Notes: a model not told the origin generated them from the letters alone. A DNA stretch of 48,488 nucleotides from an uncultured Desulfovibrio sp. (GCA_900546145.1 URBN01000016.1:1-48488), one strand, 5' to 3'; positions 37,980-46,313 are shown, numbered from the stretch's first letter. Numbers and translations are program-made.

Positions 37980-40645
37980 AGCAGAACGGGGACAGGCCGG
38001 CCCACGGCGGTGACAGGCTTTACATGGCAAAGCACACGGACATACCGGAAAAAGACATTCTCGACTTCAGCGTCAACGTGCGCCCGGACGGCCCTCTGCC
38101 CTCGCTCCTGGGCGCCATCACGCGGGCCATGAATGACATCGGCGTCTATCCCTCCCCGCACGCGGAGGAGGCGATGCAGGCCGCGTCCGATCTCTACGGG
38201 CTTCCCGTATCCTCCTTCGTGTTCGGCAACGGCACCACGGAGATCATCCGCGCCCTGTGCCTTCTGCTCAAAAAACGCGGCTGCCCCTGCGCGGCCATTC
38301 CGGAACCGGCGTTCTGCGAGTACGCCTCAGGCTGGGAACTCACCGGCCTTCCCCTGCTGCGGCAGCAATGCTCCATAGTGAGGAAGCCCAGCGCCGTGCG
38401 GCCCGGAGATACGGATATCGACTTCCGGCTGCCCGCTGACTGGATCCTCTCCCTGCCCGAAGGCTGCGCCGTCTTCTTCGCCAATCCCGGCAACCCGGCC
38501 GGATCCTTTCTGCCCCGGCCCCGCCTTGAGGCGCTCATCCGGAAACGTCCGGATCTTGTCTGGATCATCGACGAGGCCTTCATGCGCTACGCCGGGCCGG
38601 ACCGCATCTTCTCGGCCATCCCCCTGCTGAAGGAAGGCGTCCTGCCGGGAGGCTGCCGTCTCGCCGTGCTGCGCTCGCTCACCAAGTTCGAGGGGCTGGC
38701 AGGCCTGAGGCTCGGTTTCATGGCCGCGTCAGGCGATATGGCTGATGAAGTGCGCGCCATCCTGCCCGGGTGGAACCTCAACTGCCTCGCCCAGGCCGCG
38801 GCAAAGGCCGCCCTCTCGTCCTCAGAGGAAAGCCGGGCCGAGGAAAAGGCGGCACGCCGGCAGAACCTCGCCCTGCGCCGCGATCTCATGATGCGCCTTC
38901 AAAACCTGCCCCTGACCTTCTGCCGCTCAAAGGGCAACTACCTCCTCGTGAGGCTGAAGACACCGCGGCCCGCGCTCGGCGCGGAACTGCTTGCCCGCTT
39001 CGGCATCGCCCTCAGGGACTGCTCGGACTATCACGGCCTCGGAGACGGCTCATGGTACCGCATGGGCGTGCGCACGCCGGAAGATCACGCGCGCCTGGCC
39101 TCAGCCCTCACAAAACTGCTCACGCCTTCAGCGGCGCCGGCAGTCCTTAGGAAAAAACGCCCGGCCCTCATGCTGCAGGGCACCTGCTCCAACGCGGGCA
39201 AATCCATCCTCACGGCCGCCTTCTGCCGCATCCTGCGCGAGGACGGCTTTGACGCCGCGCCCTTCAAAGCCCAGAACATGTCCCTCAATTCCGGCGTGGC
39301 GCCGGACGGCGGGGAAATGGGCCGGGCCCAGATCCTGCAGGCCCAGGCCGCGGGCATCGATCCGGACTGCCGCATGAACCCCGTCCTGCTCAAGCCGAGT
39401 ACGGACAGAGGCTCCCAGGTCATTGTCCTCGGCCGCCCCTCGGGCTTCGTGGAGGCAAAGGATTTTGGCTCCCTTAAGGCCCGTCTCTGGGAGCGCGTGA
39501 CCGGAGCCTACGCCTCGCTTTCCGCGGAGCACGGGGTCATGGTGCTCGAAGGCGCCGGATCGCCCGGGGAAATCAACCTCAAAAAGAATGACATCGTGAA
39601 CATGGCCATGGCCCGCGAGGCCGGCGCAAAGGTTCTGCTCGCGGGCGATATCGACCGCGGCGGGCTCTACGCCTCTTTTCTCGGCACATGGCTCACCTTT
39701 ACTCCGGAAGAGCGCCGGCTCCTCGCCGGATTTCTCGTGAACCGCTTCCGCGGGGATCCCTCCCTGCTCGCCCCGGCACACGAATATCTTGCCCTTGCCA
39801 CCGGAGCGCCCGTGCTGGGCGTCATCCCGTATATCAGATCCCTGAATCTCCCTGAGGAAGACAGTCTTTCCTGGAACGGCGCGCTCAACGCCCCGTCCGC
39901 AGAGCCGGACGCCCTGAATGTGGCCGTGGTCATTCTCGGGCATACCTCCAACTACACGGACATGGCGCCTCTCGCCATGGAGCCCGACGTGAACCTGCGC
40001 GCCGTGCGCCGCCCGTCGGAATGGGGCAGGCCCGATCTTGTCATCCTCCCGGGCTCCAGAAACACGGCTCTCGATCTTTCGAAACTGAGGGAGAGCGGGC
40101 TCGACGCCCTTATCCGGCGCCACGCGGAGAAGAACGGCTGGACTCTCGGCATCTGCGGCGGCATGCAGATCCTCGGGGAAAAAATACGCGATCCCCTGGC
40201 CGTGGAGACCCGGCAGGGAACAGCGGACGGCCTGGGCCTCCTGCCCCTTGAGACGGAACTCGCCGCTGCCAAGACCCTGCGCCGCGTGGAAAACGTGGCG
40301 ACGCCGCTTGGCGTGCCCGCCTCGGGCTATGAAATCCATCACGGCGTCACGCGCCCGACAGCGGAGGACCTTACCTTCTTCGGCAGGGAAGAAGAGGAAG
40401 GCGCCGTGCTTGGCGCGGGCCGCGGCCGGTGCTGGGGAACCTACCTGCACGGCCTCTTCGACAACGACGCCTTCCGCCGCGCCTTCCTCAACCGCGTGAA
40501 ATCCTCGCTCGGCCTCGCCCCCCGGCAGGCCGGCCTCGTCTCATATGACACGGAGCGCGCCATAAGCCGCCTCGCTGCCATCGTGCGCGGACATACCGAC
40601 ATGGACGCCATCTACAGGATTCTCGGCCTGAAGGGACGCAGATGA
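37976..40645 (+). CDS. cobD-cbiP: Fused L-threonine-O-3-phosphate decarboxylase and cobyric acid synthase
   Basis: 889 aa. Residues 1-385 are CobD, a PLP enzyme of the HisC type (FSVNVRPDGP, GNGTTEII, ANPGNPAGSF, IIDEAF, PLP lysine K237 in SLTKFEG). It makes aminopropanol phosphate. Residues 395-889 are CbiP: GTCSNAGKSILTAA (402-415), FKAQNMSLNSGV, VLEGAGSPGEINL, and a glutaminase domain with C727 (LGICGGMQ) and a late YLHGLFDN His. It amidates four carboxyls of cobyrinate diamide. The fusion places the maker of the side-arm and the maker of its acceptor on one chain. The start overlaps cbiA and the end overlaps cbiB, each by ATGA. CobD/HisC-like confusion is possible, but context decides. 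Confidence 0.93.
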   Translation: MKQNGDRPAHGGDRLYMAKHTDIPEKDILDFSVNVRPDGPLPSLLGAITRAMNDIGVYPSPHAEEAMQAASDLYGLPVSSFVFGNGTTEIIRALCLLLKKRGCPCAAIPEPAFCEYASGWELTGLPLLRQQCSIVRKPSAVRPGDTDIDFRLPADWILSLPEGCAVFFANPGNPAGSFLPRPRLEALIRKRPDLVWIIDEAFMRYAGPDRIFSAIPLLKEGVLPGGCRLAVLRSLTKFEGLAGLRLGFMAASGDMADEVRAILPGWNLNCLAQAAAKAALSSSEESRAEEKAARRQNLALRRDLMMRLQNLPLTFCRSKGNYLLVRLKTPRPALGAELLARFGIALRDCSDYHGLGDGSWYRMGVRTPEDHARLASALTKLLTPSAAPAVLRKKRPALMLQGTCSNAGKSILTAAFCRILREDGFDAAPFKAQNMSLNSGVAPDGGEMGRAQILQAQAAGIDPDCRMNPVLLKPSTDRGSQVIVLGRPSGFVEAKDFGSLKARLWERVTGAYASLSAEHGVMVLEGAGSPGEINLKKNDIVNMAMAREAGAKVLLAGDIDRGGLYASFLGTWLTFTPEERRLLAGFLVNRFRGDPSLLAPAHEYLALATGAPVLGVIPYIRSLNLPEEDSLSWNGALNAPSAEPDALNVAVVILGHTSNYTDMAPLAMEPDVNLRAVRRPSEWGRPDLVILPGSRNTALDLSKLRESGLDALIRRHAEKNGWTLGICGGMQILGEKIRDPLAVETRQGTADGLGLLPLETELAAAKTLRRVENVATPLGVPASGYEIHHGVTRPTAEDLTFFGREEEEGAVLGAGRGRCWGTYLHGLFDNDAFRRAFLNRVKSSLGLAPRQAGLVSYDTERAISRLAAIVRGHTDMDAIYRILGLKGRR

Positions 40646-41661
40646 GCGCACTCCAGGCCCTCTTCCTCCTGCCCGCGGCCCTCATTCTGGATCTTCTCTT
40701 CAGCGAGCCGCCGGCACGCGTCCATCCCGTCTGCGGCATGGGATATCTGGCCTCCCGGGCCGAGCCCTTCTTCAGACGCCTCCTCTCCTGCCCCTTTCCG
40801 CCGGATACGGTAGGCGGCAGTCCCCTGCGCGAGGGGATGGCCGGCTTTCTCGCCGGTCTCGCCGTTATCCTCCCCCCGGCCGTCCTGGCGTGGTGTCTCA
40901 CGGCCCTCGCCGGGTATTCCGCCGGCACCGCGGGCGGCTTTGCCATGGCCGCGGTGTCAGTGTGGCTCTGCCTCGCTCCCGTCTCGCTCGCGCGCCACGC
41001 CCTCCGCGTGAGAGACGCCGCAGAGGCGGGAAATATTGAGGAGGCCCGGAAGGCCGTGTCCATGATCGTCGGCCGCGACACCTCCCTCCTCGATATGCGC
41101 GGCGTATGCCGGGCCTGCGTGGAGAGCGTGGCCGAAAATCTCACTGACGGCGTGCTCTGCACGCTTTTCTGGGCCGTGGCAGGCGCCCTCACCGCGGGTT
41201 TTCCCGGCGCGGCAGCCCTCGTCATGGCCGAGCGCGCCACCAGCACACTGGACGCCCTCTGGGGCCGCAGGGACAGACGGTACCGGCATTTCGGAACATT
41301 CGGAGCGCGTCTCGACGATGTTTTCACGTATCTTCCGGCACGGCTCGCCCTGCCGGCCATTGCTCTCGCGTCCTTCTCCGTGAAAGCCTCTCCCGCCGCC
41401 GTCTTCCGTACGGGCTGGCGCTTCCGGCACGCCCACGAGAGCCCCAACAGCGCATGGAGCGAAGCGCCTTTCGCCGCGGCCCTCGGGCTCAGGCTGGGAG
41501 GCCCCGCGGTTTACGCCGGAATGAAGCGGGACCATCCCTGGCTTGGCACGGGCACACCGGACGCGGGAGCCGGCCATATCACCCTGGCCGTCCGGCTCAT
41601 GTGGGCCGCCATCATCCTCTTCACCCTGGCCTCGTCCCTCATCCTGGCCGCGTTCAGCTGA
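40642..41661 (+). CDS. cbiB: Adenosylcobinamide-phosphate synthase
   Basis: 339 aa integral membrane protein with about 5-6 hydrophobic segments. Family signatures are seen at RVHPVCGMGYLA near the start, VGRDTS...VARACVESVAENLTDG-like residues (here RACVESVAENLTDG), and ESPNSAWSEAPFAAALGLRL near the end. It joins aminopropanol or its phosphate to cobyric acid, the step directly after CobD and CbiP. It is the last gene of the operon. No later genes for nucleotide-loop assembly (cobU, cobS, cobT) are in this window. Confidence 0.94.
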   Translation: MSALQALFLLPAALILDLLFSEPPARVHPVCGMGYLASRAEPFFRRLLSCPFPPDTVGGSPLREGMAGFLAGLAVILPPAVLAWCLTALAGYSAGTAGGFAMAAVSVWLCLAPVSLARHALRVRDAAEAGNIEEARKAVSMIVGRDTSLLDMRGVCRACVESVAENLTDGVLCTLFWAVAGALTAGFPGAAALVMAERATSTLDALWGRRDRRYRHFGTFGARLDDVFTYLPARLALPAIALASFSVKASPAAVFRTGWRFRHAHESPNSAWSEAPFAAALGLRLGGPAVYAGMKRDHPWLGTGTPDAGAGHITLAVRLMWAAIILFTLASSLILAAFS

Positions 41662-41708
41662 AAAAAAAACGCGTCCGCTGTTTCCCCTTCCGGGAACAGC
41701 GGACGCGT
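41661..41708 (-). terminator. Terminator between convergent cbiB and panB
   Basis: A 14-bp perfect stem, ACGCGTCCGCTGTT (41669-41682) with its complement (41695-41708). A run of nine A on the plus strand gives a long U-run for minus-strand transcripts, so it mainly serves panB. It touches the cbiB stop codon and may also stop the cobalamin transcript. Confidence 0.92.
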
Positions 41709-41729
41709 CAGTGTCTTCTGTCGTCCTGA

Positions 41730-42557
41730 CTATTTCAGGCTGTCGACGATATCCTTTGAAATGTGGAAGCTGTGGGCATCGTCCGGGAATGTCCCGGCCT
41801 TCACCTCGCCGCAGTAGGCGGCCACGCCCTTCTTTACTTCGTCGCCCACGTTCGCGAAGTGCTTCACGAATTTGGGCACAAAGTCAGAGAACATGCCGAG
41901 GAGATCCTGCCCCACGAGCACCTGTCCGGAGCAGTGCGGCCCCGCACCGATGCCAATGGTCATGCAGGATACTTCCCGGGTAATGCGTTCGGCCAGAAGA
42001 TCCGGCACGCACTCAAGGACCATGCCGAACGCACCGGCCTCGTCGAGAGCGCGGGCGTCATCGAGCAGTTTCTGGGCCGCGGCCACGTTCTTTCCCTGCA
42101 CGTGGAAGCCGCCCAGCGTATTGAGGGACTGCGGGGTGAGCCCGATATGCCCCATGACCGGAATGCCGGCCTGGGTCATGGCCCTCACCTGCGGACAGAC
42201 CTCCCTGCCGCCTTCAAGCTTGACGGCATGGGCCCGGCCTTCCTGCATGAGCCGTCCGGCGTTGCGGACAGCGTCTTCCACGCTCACCTGGAAGCTCAGG
42301 AAGGGCATATCGCCCACGAGCAGGGCGTCACCCGATCCGCGGGAGACGCACAGCGTGTGATGCACCATGTCGTCCATGGTCACGGACACCGTGTCAGGCA
42401 GACCCATCATGACCATTCCGAGCGAATCGCCCACGAGGATCATGTCCGCGCCGGCGGCGCTCACAAGACGGGCCATGGTGTAGTCGTACGCCGTGACCAT
42501 GGCGAGTTTCTCGCCCCTGTTCTTTCTTTCCAGCAGAGAGGTTACCGTATTTTTCAT
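41730..42557 (-). CDS. panB: 3-methyl-2-oxobutanoate hydroxymethyltransferase
   Basis: 275 aa TIM barrel that makes ketopantoate for coenzyme A. VTAYDYTMA (21-29), VGDSLGMV (42-49, with metal-binding Asp44), GHIGLTPQ and IGIGAGPHCSGQVLV are standard motifs. GAGGAG lies six bases before the ATG. No panC or panD is adjacent. It follows the CGGC gene by 42 nt on the same strand. Confidence 0.96.
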   Translation of the reverse strand: MKNTVTSLLERKNRGEKLAMVTAYDYTMARLVSAAGADMILVGDSLGMVMMGLPDTVSVTMDDMVHHTLCVSRGSGDALLVGDMPFLSFQVSVEDAVRNAGRLMQEGRAHAVKLEGGREVCPQVRAMTQAGIPVMGHIGLTPQSLNTLGGFHVQGKNVAAAQKLLDDARALDEAGAFGMVLECVPDLLAERITREVSCMTIGIGAGPHCSGQVLVGQDLLGMFSDFVPKFVKHFANVGDEVKKGVAAYCGEVKAGTFPDDAHSFHISKDIVDSLK

Positions 42558-42599
42558 TCCGAACTCCTCGGGCGGGGGGACGCCAGGGTCCGCCGGCCT

Positions 42600-42929
42600 T
42601 TAATGCGTGTGATCAAAAATTCTGGTGTTGGGCAGCGCCTTCTTCAGAAGCTCCATGATTTTGTCATGGAACGGGCAGGGATAGCCGATGGGCGTGCCCT
42701 TCACGATGCAGGACGCGAGGCAGACAGCCTCGGCGCCGTGGGACGCCAGCATCTTCGCCCTGAGCGGGATCTTCTTGCCGGGGCATCCCCCGCAGTTCAC
42801 GAATCCCACCAGCTCGATGTCGCCGTCCATCTCCGAAAAAACACCCTTGCGGCCGCGGATGGCCGCGAAATCGGTGCTTCCCGGGCACATGTCTTCCGTC
42901 TGCATGCAGCGGATAATGCCAACTTTCAT
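42600..42929 (-). CDS. CGGC-domain metal-binding protein
   Basis: 109 aa. The CGGC motif lies in VNCGGCPGKK (about residues 50-60). Other Cys (IIRCMQTEDMCPG, CLASC, YPCPFH) and the end DHTH suggest a bound metal or Fe-S cluster. CGGC proteins are common in anaerobes and methanogens; their function is not established. The start at 42929 (MKVGIIRC) has GGGGGA close upstream. It lies 36 nt after the methyltransferase gene. Confidence 0.85.
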   Translation of the reverse strand: MKVGIIRCMQTEDMCPGSTDFAAIRGRKGVFSEMDGDIELVGFVNCGGCPGKKIPLRAKMLASHGAEAVCLASCIVKGTPIGYPCPFHDKIMELLKKALPNTRIFDHTH

Positions 42930-42965
42930 AAATTCCCCCAGAGTCTTCTGCCCGGGGCACATGCC

Positions 42966-43970
42966 TCAGGCTTTTACCCCCGCCAGAATACCACGACCGC
43001 CGGAGAGCTCAAGGGAAAGCCTCCGCACGTCCGTGAACCCCGCCTCCCGCATGAGCGCCAAGAGTTCGTGATCCTTCCAGGTCCGTCCCTCCTCCGTATG
43101 CGTCAGCATGTTCAGGGCGAAAAGCGCGGGGAAAAGCGGGCCGTCCGGGCCAGAAAAAATATCGTGAACAAGAAGAAGGCCGCCCCGCTCAAGACTCCCG
43201 AACGCCCCGCGCAGCGCGCAGAGGACCTTCTCCGGTCCGAAGATGTGCAGCACCTGCGAAATCCAGACCACATCAAAGCCCGACGGCAGGGGATCCGTCA
43301 GAAAATCGCAGCCGTGGAAGAAAAGTCTGCCGGAAAGCCCCCTGGAAGCAATGAAGGCCTCTGCAGAGTCCCGCGTGCCGGGCCTGTCCAGAACCACGGC
43401 CGTGAGCTCCGGATTCTGTTCCAGGAAGGCCGCTGACCAGGCGCCCGTGGCGCCGCCCATGTCGAGGAGGCGTTTTCTGCCGGCAAGGCCGAGGCGGGGC
43501 ACGATGGCAGAAGCCTGCAGGAGCGTGCCCGCCTCCATGCCTCCAAGGAAAGCCGTCCGCCGCTCCGGCGTCTTTTTCCGGCGGGGAAGGCTCCCTTCCA
43601 GCACGGCCCTGTCGAGTTCGGTCCATTCAGCGAGAAGCCTGCGCATGTGTTCCACGAGTCCCCGGGCGCTCCGGGGAGAAGCCGACGTCAGGCGGCTGCG
43701 GGAAAACTCCGTGAGCGAGGAGACGCCGTCTGGGCTTCTCCTGACGAGGCCCATGGCAGCCATGGCTTCGGCCAGCATGGACGTCCCCCTGAGAGAGGCA
43801 CCGAGTTTCAGGGCCAGATCAGCGTCCGCGAGCGGCCCGTCGGACAGGGCATCGAAAAGGCCGAGGTGTACCGCGCTCATGAGAGCCAGACTCTCCCAGT
43901 ACCCGTGTGCCGTTTCGCTGAGCCTTTCGTCCGTCCACGCTTCTTCCCTGTTTCCCGTTTCTCGTTCCAT
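42966..43970 (-). CDS. O-methyltransferase of the COMT-like family
   Basis: 334 aa. Residues 15-90 form a winged-helix dimerisation domain (GYWESLALMSAVHLGLFDAL), and 100-334 a SAM methyltransferase with LLDMGGATGAWS (motif I), VVLDRP (strand 2 acid) and FDVVWISQVLHIFG, then LVHDIF. This is the layout of plant-type O-methyltransferases and bacterial relatives, including some acting on corrinoid or quinone-like compounds; the substrate is not known. The start at 43970 has AGAGGAG upstream. The first 152 nt lie inside the 3' end of the pseudouridine synthase gene, in another frame. Confidence 0.82.
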   Translation of the reverse strand: MERETGNREEAWTDERLSETAHGYWESLALMSAVHLGLFDALSDGPLADADLALKLGASLRGTSMLAEAMAAMGLVRRSPDGVSSLTEFSRSRLTSASPRSARGLVEHMRRLLAEWTELDRAVLEGSLPRRKKTPERRTAFLGGMEAGTLLQASAIVPRLGLAGRKRLLDMGGATGAWSAAFLEQNPELTAVVLDRPGTRDSAEAFIASRGLSGRLFFHGCDFLTDPLPSGFDVVWISQVLHIFGPEKVLCALRGAFGSLERGGLLLVHDIFSGPDGPLFPALFALNMLTHTEEGRTWKDHELLALMREAGFTDVRRLSLELSGGRGILAGVKA

Positions 43971-44946
43971 GCCTCTTCTCCTCTCTTTCCTCCCTCTGTC
44001 TGACTTCGGGCCTGGCCGCAATGGGGGCGGGATCCCCGGTCACGGCAAAGTCCCCCTTCCAGGACGGAGCCGCGGAAAAGACAGTCCCGTCCGGCAGGAA
44101 AAGCCGGAAGCAGTGCAGGTACATGGGGCCATTGCCTGGGCGGCCATACTTGCCGTCGTTCACGATGGGGTGTCCGGCAGCGGCAAGCTGCACGCGGATC
44201 TGATGCGTACGTCCTGTAAAAATCCGCACGAGAAGGAGCGTTGCCCCGCCGTTAAAGGACAGTGCCCTCGCCGCCAGCACGGCCTCACGGCCGTCCGCGG
44301 GATTTTCCGAGGCCGTCATTTTTTCCTGCCCGCCCACGAGGCGCTTCGCGAGGTAGTGCCTGAGCACGTGCTCGCCTTTGTACGGCCAGAGCCCCTCAAC
44401 CCAGGTGAGGTACTCCTTGCCGAGCCTGTCATGATCGCGGAAGAGCTCCTGCGCCCCCGTGAGGGCCTGAAAGGTCCGGCCGCAGAGCAGGACGCCCGAC
44501 GTGTCCCGGTCGAGCCTGTGCGCCGGGGTGATGGGAAAAGCGGAATCCCCGGACATGGCCCGGAGGCGCTCCGATGCGGAATCCTCATGTCCTGTTCCGG
44601 GGTGCGTGGGCAGTCCGGCCGGCTTGAAGACGGCTACAAGGCCGTCCTTCTCTCCAATGACAGGGAGTTCCGGCAGCTCAGGATCCACAGTCTTCGTCAC
44701 GCCGGTTTCCCGGGACACAGCCTCCGCGAAGGGAGGAACACGCACCGTATCGCCTTCCTTCACCCTGGCGAAAGGCTGCACCCGCCCTCCGTTCACGCGC
44801 ACCTGTCCCGTGCGTATCCAGCGGTGCAGAAGGCTCTTTGGCAGCCCGAAATGCCGCTCCAGAAAACCGATGACCTTGAGCCCGGCCTCACCGGCGCTCA
44901 CAGACAGGCCCCCGGCCTTCTTCCCGTCCGTACCATGTTCTTCCAT
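43819..44946 (-). CDS. RluA-family pseudouridine synthase
   Basis: 375 aa. An N-terminal S4 RNA-binding domain (about 18-72: GLPKSLLHRWIRTGQVRVNG) is followed by the catalytic domain, with HRLDRDTSG (143-151, catalytic D146) and GRTHQIRVQLAA. It isomerises uridines in rRNA (RluC/D type) or tRNA. The conserved part ends near residue 310. The remaining tail is very basic and looks non-native, because it runs 152 nt into the downstream methyltransferase gene. The start at 44946 has GGAGG eight bases upstream; two ATGs further upstream are possible. A frameshift near the end, or a real overlap, could explain the tail. Confidence 0.88.
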   Translation of the reverse strand: MEEHGTDGKKAGGLSVSAGEAGLKVIGFLERHFGLPKSLLHRWIRTGQVRVNGGRVQPFARVKEGDTVRVPPFAEAVSRETGVTKTVDPELPELPVIGEKDGLVAVFKPAGLPTHPGTGHEDSASERLRAMSGDSAFPITPAHRLDRDTSGVLLCGRTFQALTGAQELFRDHDRLGKEYLTWVEGLWPYKGEHVLRHYLAKRLVGGQEKMTASENPADGREAVLAARALSFNGGATLLLVRIFTGRTHQIRVQLAAAGHPIVNDGKYGRPGNGPMYLHCFRLFLPDGTVFSAAPSWKGDFAVTGDPAPIAARPEVRQREEREEKRHGTRNGKQGRSVDGRKAQRNGTRVLGESGSHERGTPRPFRCPVRRAARGR

Positions 44947-45027
44947 CAGCATATCCTCCCCGCCGGACAGAAGCCCGCGGTGCGTCATCCTACCCCGTCG
45001 CGCGGCTCAGGAAAAGAGGCACGTTCC

Positions 45028-45056
45028 TTGCATACTCTCCCTTTCCAAGGCACAAT
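45028..45056 (+). promoter_or_regulatory. Candidate yedF promoter
   Basis: TTGCAT, 17 bp, CACAAT. A transcription start near 45063 leaves a short leader of about 45 nt before the yedF ATG. Confidence 0.4.
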
Positions 45057-45109
45057 GGCCCCGGTCCGGCGAATGACCTCTGGACCAGACTTCAACCAGG
45101 AGTTTTTCC

Positions 45110-45703
45110 ATGGTTACCGTTGACTGCAAGGGCATGACCTGCCCCCAGCCTCTTATCAACACCCGCAACGCCGTACGAAACGGCGCGAACGAACTCGAAG
45201 TCATTGTGGACAATCCCATGTCCGAGGAAAACTGCACCCGCTTCCTCATTAAGAGCGGATTCAGCGTCGAGGACACGAAGGATGCTGACGGCCTCATCCA
45301 CCTGAAGGCAAAACGCGTGAAGGACGTGCCCGTCGACGAAACGACCCAGTGCACCGTCCCCGGCGGCGTTTCCCAGACGCTTGTTCTCATCACCACCGAG
45401 ACCCTCGGCCGCGGAGACGATGAACTCGGCGCCGCCCTCATGAAGAACTTCCTGTCCACCCTGCCCGAAATGCAGGATCTCTGGCGCATCGTGCTCCTGA
45501 ACGGCGGCGTGAAGCTCTCCGCCACGCCCGGCCCCTGCCTCGACGCCCTGAAGAAACTCGCCGAATCCGGCGTTTCCATTCTCGTCTGCGGCACCTGCCT
45601 TAATCACTACGGCCTGCTTGAGAAGAAACAGGTCGGCGAAACTTCCAACATGCTGGATATTGTGACCAGCCTCGACCTCGCGGGCAAGGTAATCCGTCCG
45701 TGA
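45110..45703 (+). CDS. yedF: YedF-type sulfurtransferase-like protein
   Basis: 197 aa. Residues 1-70 are a TusA-like domain with CKGMTCPQPL (C6, C11, the CPxP active-site motif), and residues 85-197 a DsrE-like domain (LVLITTETLGRGDDELG, WRIVLLNGGVKL, LVCGTCLNHYG). This two-domain form is the YedF protein linked by co-occurrence to selenium metabolism; the exact reaction is not settled. CAGGAG precedes the ATG. No selD or selA is nearby. Confidence 0.92.
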   Translation: MVTVDCKGMTCPQPLINTRNAVRNGANELEVIVDNPMSEENCTRFLIKSGFSVEDTKDADGLIHLKAKRVKDVPVDETTQCTVPGGVSQTLVLITTETLGRGDDELGAALMKNFLSTLPEMQDLWRIVLLNGGVKLSATPGPCLDALKKLAESGVSILVCGTCLNHYGLLEKKQVGETSNMLDIVTSLDLAGKVIRP

Positions 45704-45713
45704 CGCCTTCAGG

Positions 45714-45780
45714 CCGGTAGGTCTCCGGCGGCCTGCCGGGTTAAGGGCTGCAGCCCACATCCGGCAGGTCCTCGTTTTCT
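45714..45780 (+). promoter_or_regulatory. Alternative hairpins after yedF
   Basis: Element A, CCGGTAGG (45714-45721), can pair with element B, CCTGCCGG (45732-45739). B can instead pair with element C, CCGGCAGG (45761-45768), enclosing the palindrome GGGCTGCAGCCC (45745-45756), and is then followed by TCCTCGTTTTCT. The second form looks like a terminator and the first would prevent it. Confidence 0.45.
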
Positions 45781-45794
45781 GACGGAGAAAAAGC

Positions 45795-46217
45795 ATGCGC
45801 ACGTTCACGGGCTACACATCCCGTTCGTCCCTCGGCATCCTGGCCGACGATCCGGAGAGCCCCGAATACAACCGCCCGGGCCGGACCCAGCCTGCCGGAA
45901 AAAAGACCGGCGGATTCACTCCCTCGCTCCCGGAGCGTGAATTTCACGGTGAGGATGCCAAAGCCCGCGGGAAATTCCGCCTCCCTTCCGTTTCCCTTCC
46001 CGTCCTTCTCATCGCCTGCGCCCTCAACCTGCTCCTCCTCTTCGGTTTCGCCTTTCTCGTGGACAGGGACATCGCCTCCCTCCCGAAGCCCGTCTACTAC
46101 ATTTATCTCACCGATTTCCCAGACGACGCCCCGGACAAAGCCCCGCAGCCCGGGAAGAAGGAATCCGCGCCGGCCCCGTCTTCAGCGCCGGCGGATCCCG
46201 GCCGGCCGGGAAACTGA
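45795..46217 (+). CDS. Single-pass membrane protein of unknown function
   Basis: 140 aa. A polar cytoplasmic part (1-62), a membrane segment (about 66-89, VSLPVLLIACALNLLLLFGF), then a short outer part starting VDRDIASLPKPVYYIYLTDF and a Pro/Ala-rich tail. There is no signal peptidase site, so it is a type II anchor. The layout recalls small inner-membrane parts of envelope systems (TonB-like length and Pro-rich tail), but no such motif is present. GGAG precedes the ATG. It lies before the repeat-protein gene, separated by 96 nt with a candidate promoter. Confidence 0.7.
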   Translation: MRTFTGYTSRSSLGILADDPESPEYNRPGRTQPAGKKTGGFTPSLPEREFHGEDAKARGKFRLPSVSLPVLLIACALNLLLLFGFAFLVDRDIASLPKPVYYIYLTDFPDDAPDKAPQPGKKESAPAPSSAPADPGRPGN

Positions 46218-46228
46218 TTTTCCTCTCA

Positions 46229-46257
46229 TTGCAAGCCGTCCCCGCGCGCGCTATTCT
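46229..46257 (+). promoter_or_regulatory. Candidate promoter of the repeat-protein gene
   Basis: TTGCAA (46229-46234), 17 bp, TATTCT (46252-46257). A start near 46264 leaves a leader of about 50 nt. Confidence 0.45.
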
Positions 46258-46313
46258 TCCCAGACGCGGCTGACGGGAGACCCGCCAAAATACGCCGCTT
46301 TTTCGGAGAACGT

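Noticed and set aside
41763..45123. Long plus-strand frames opposite panB, the methyltransferase and the pseudouridine synthase
   Set aside because: No recognisable family, and the opposite strand carries clear genes with ribosome sites.
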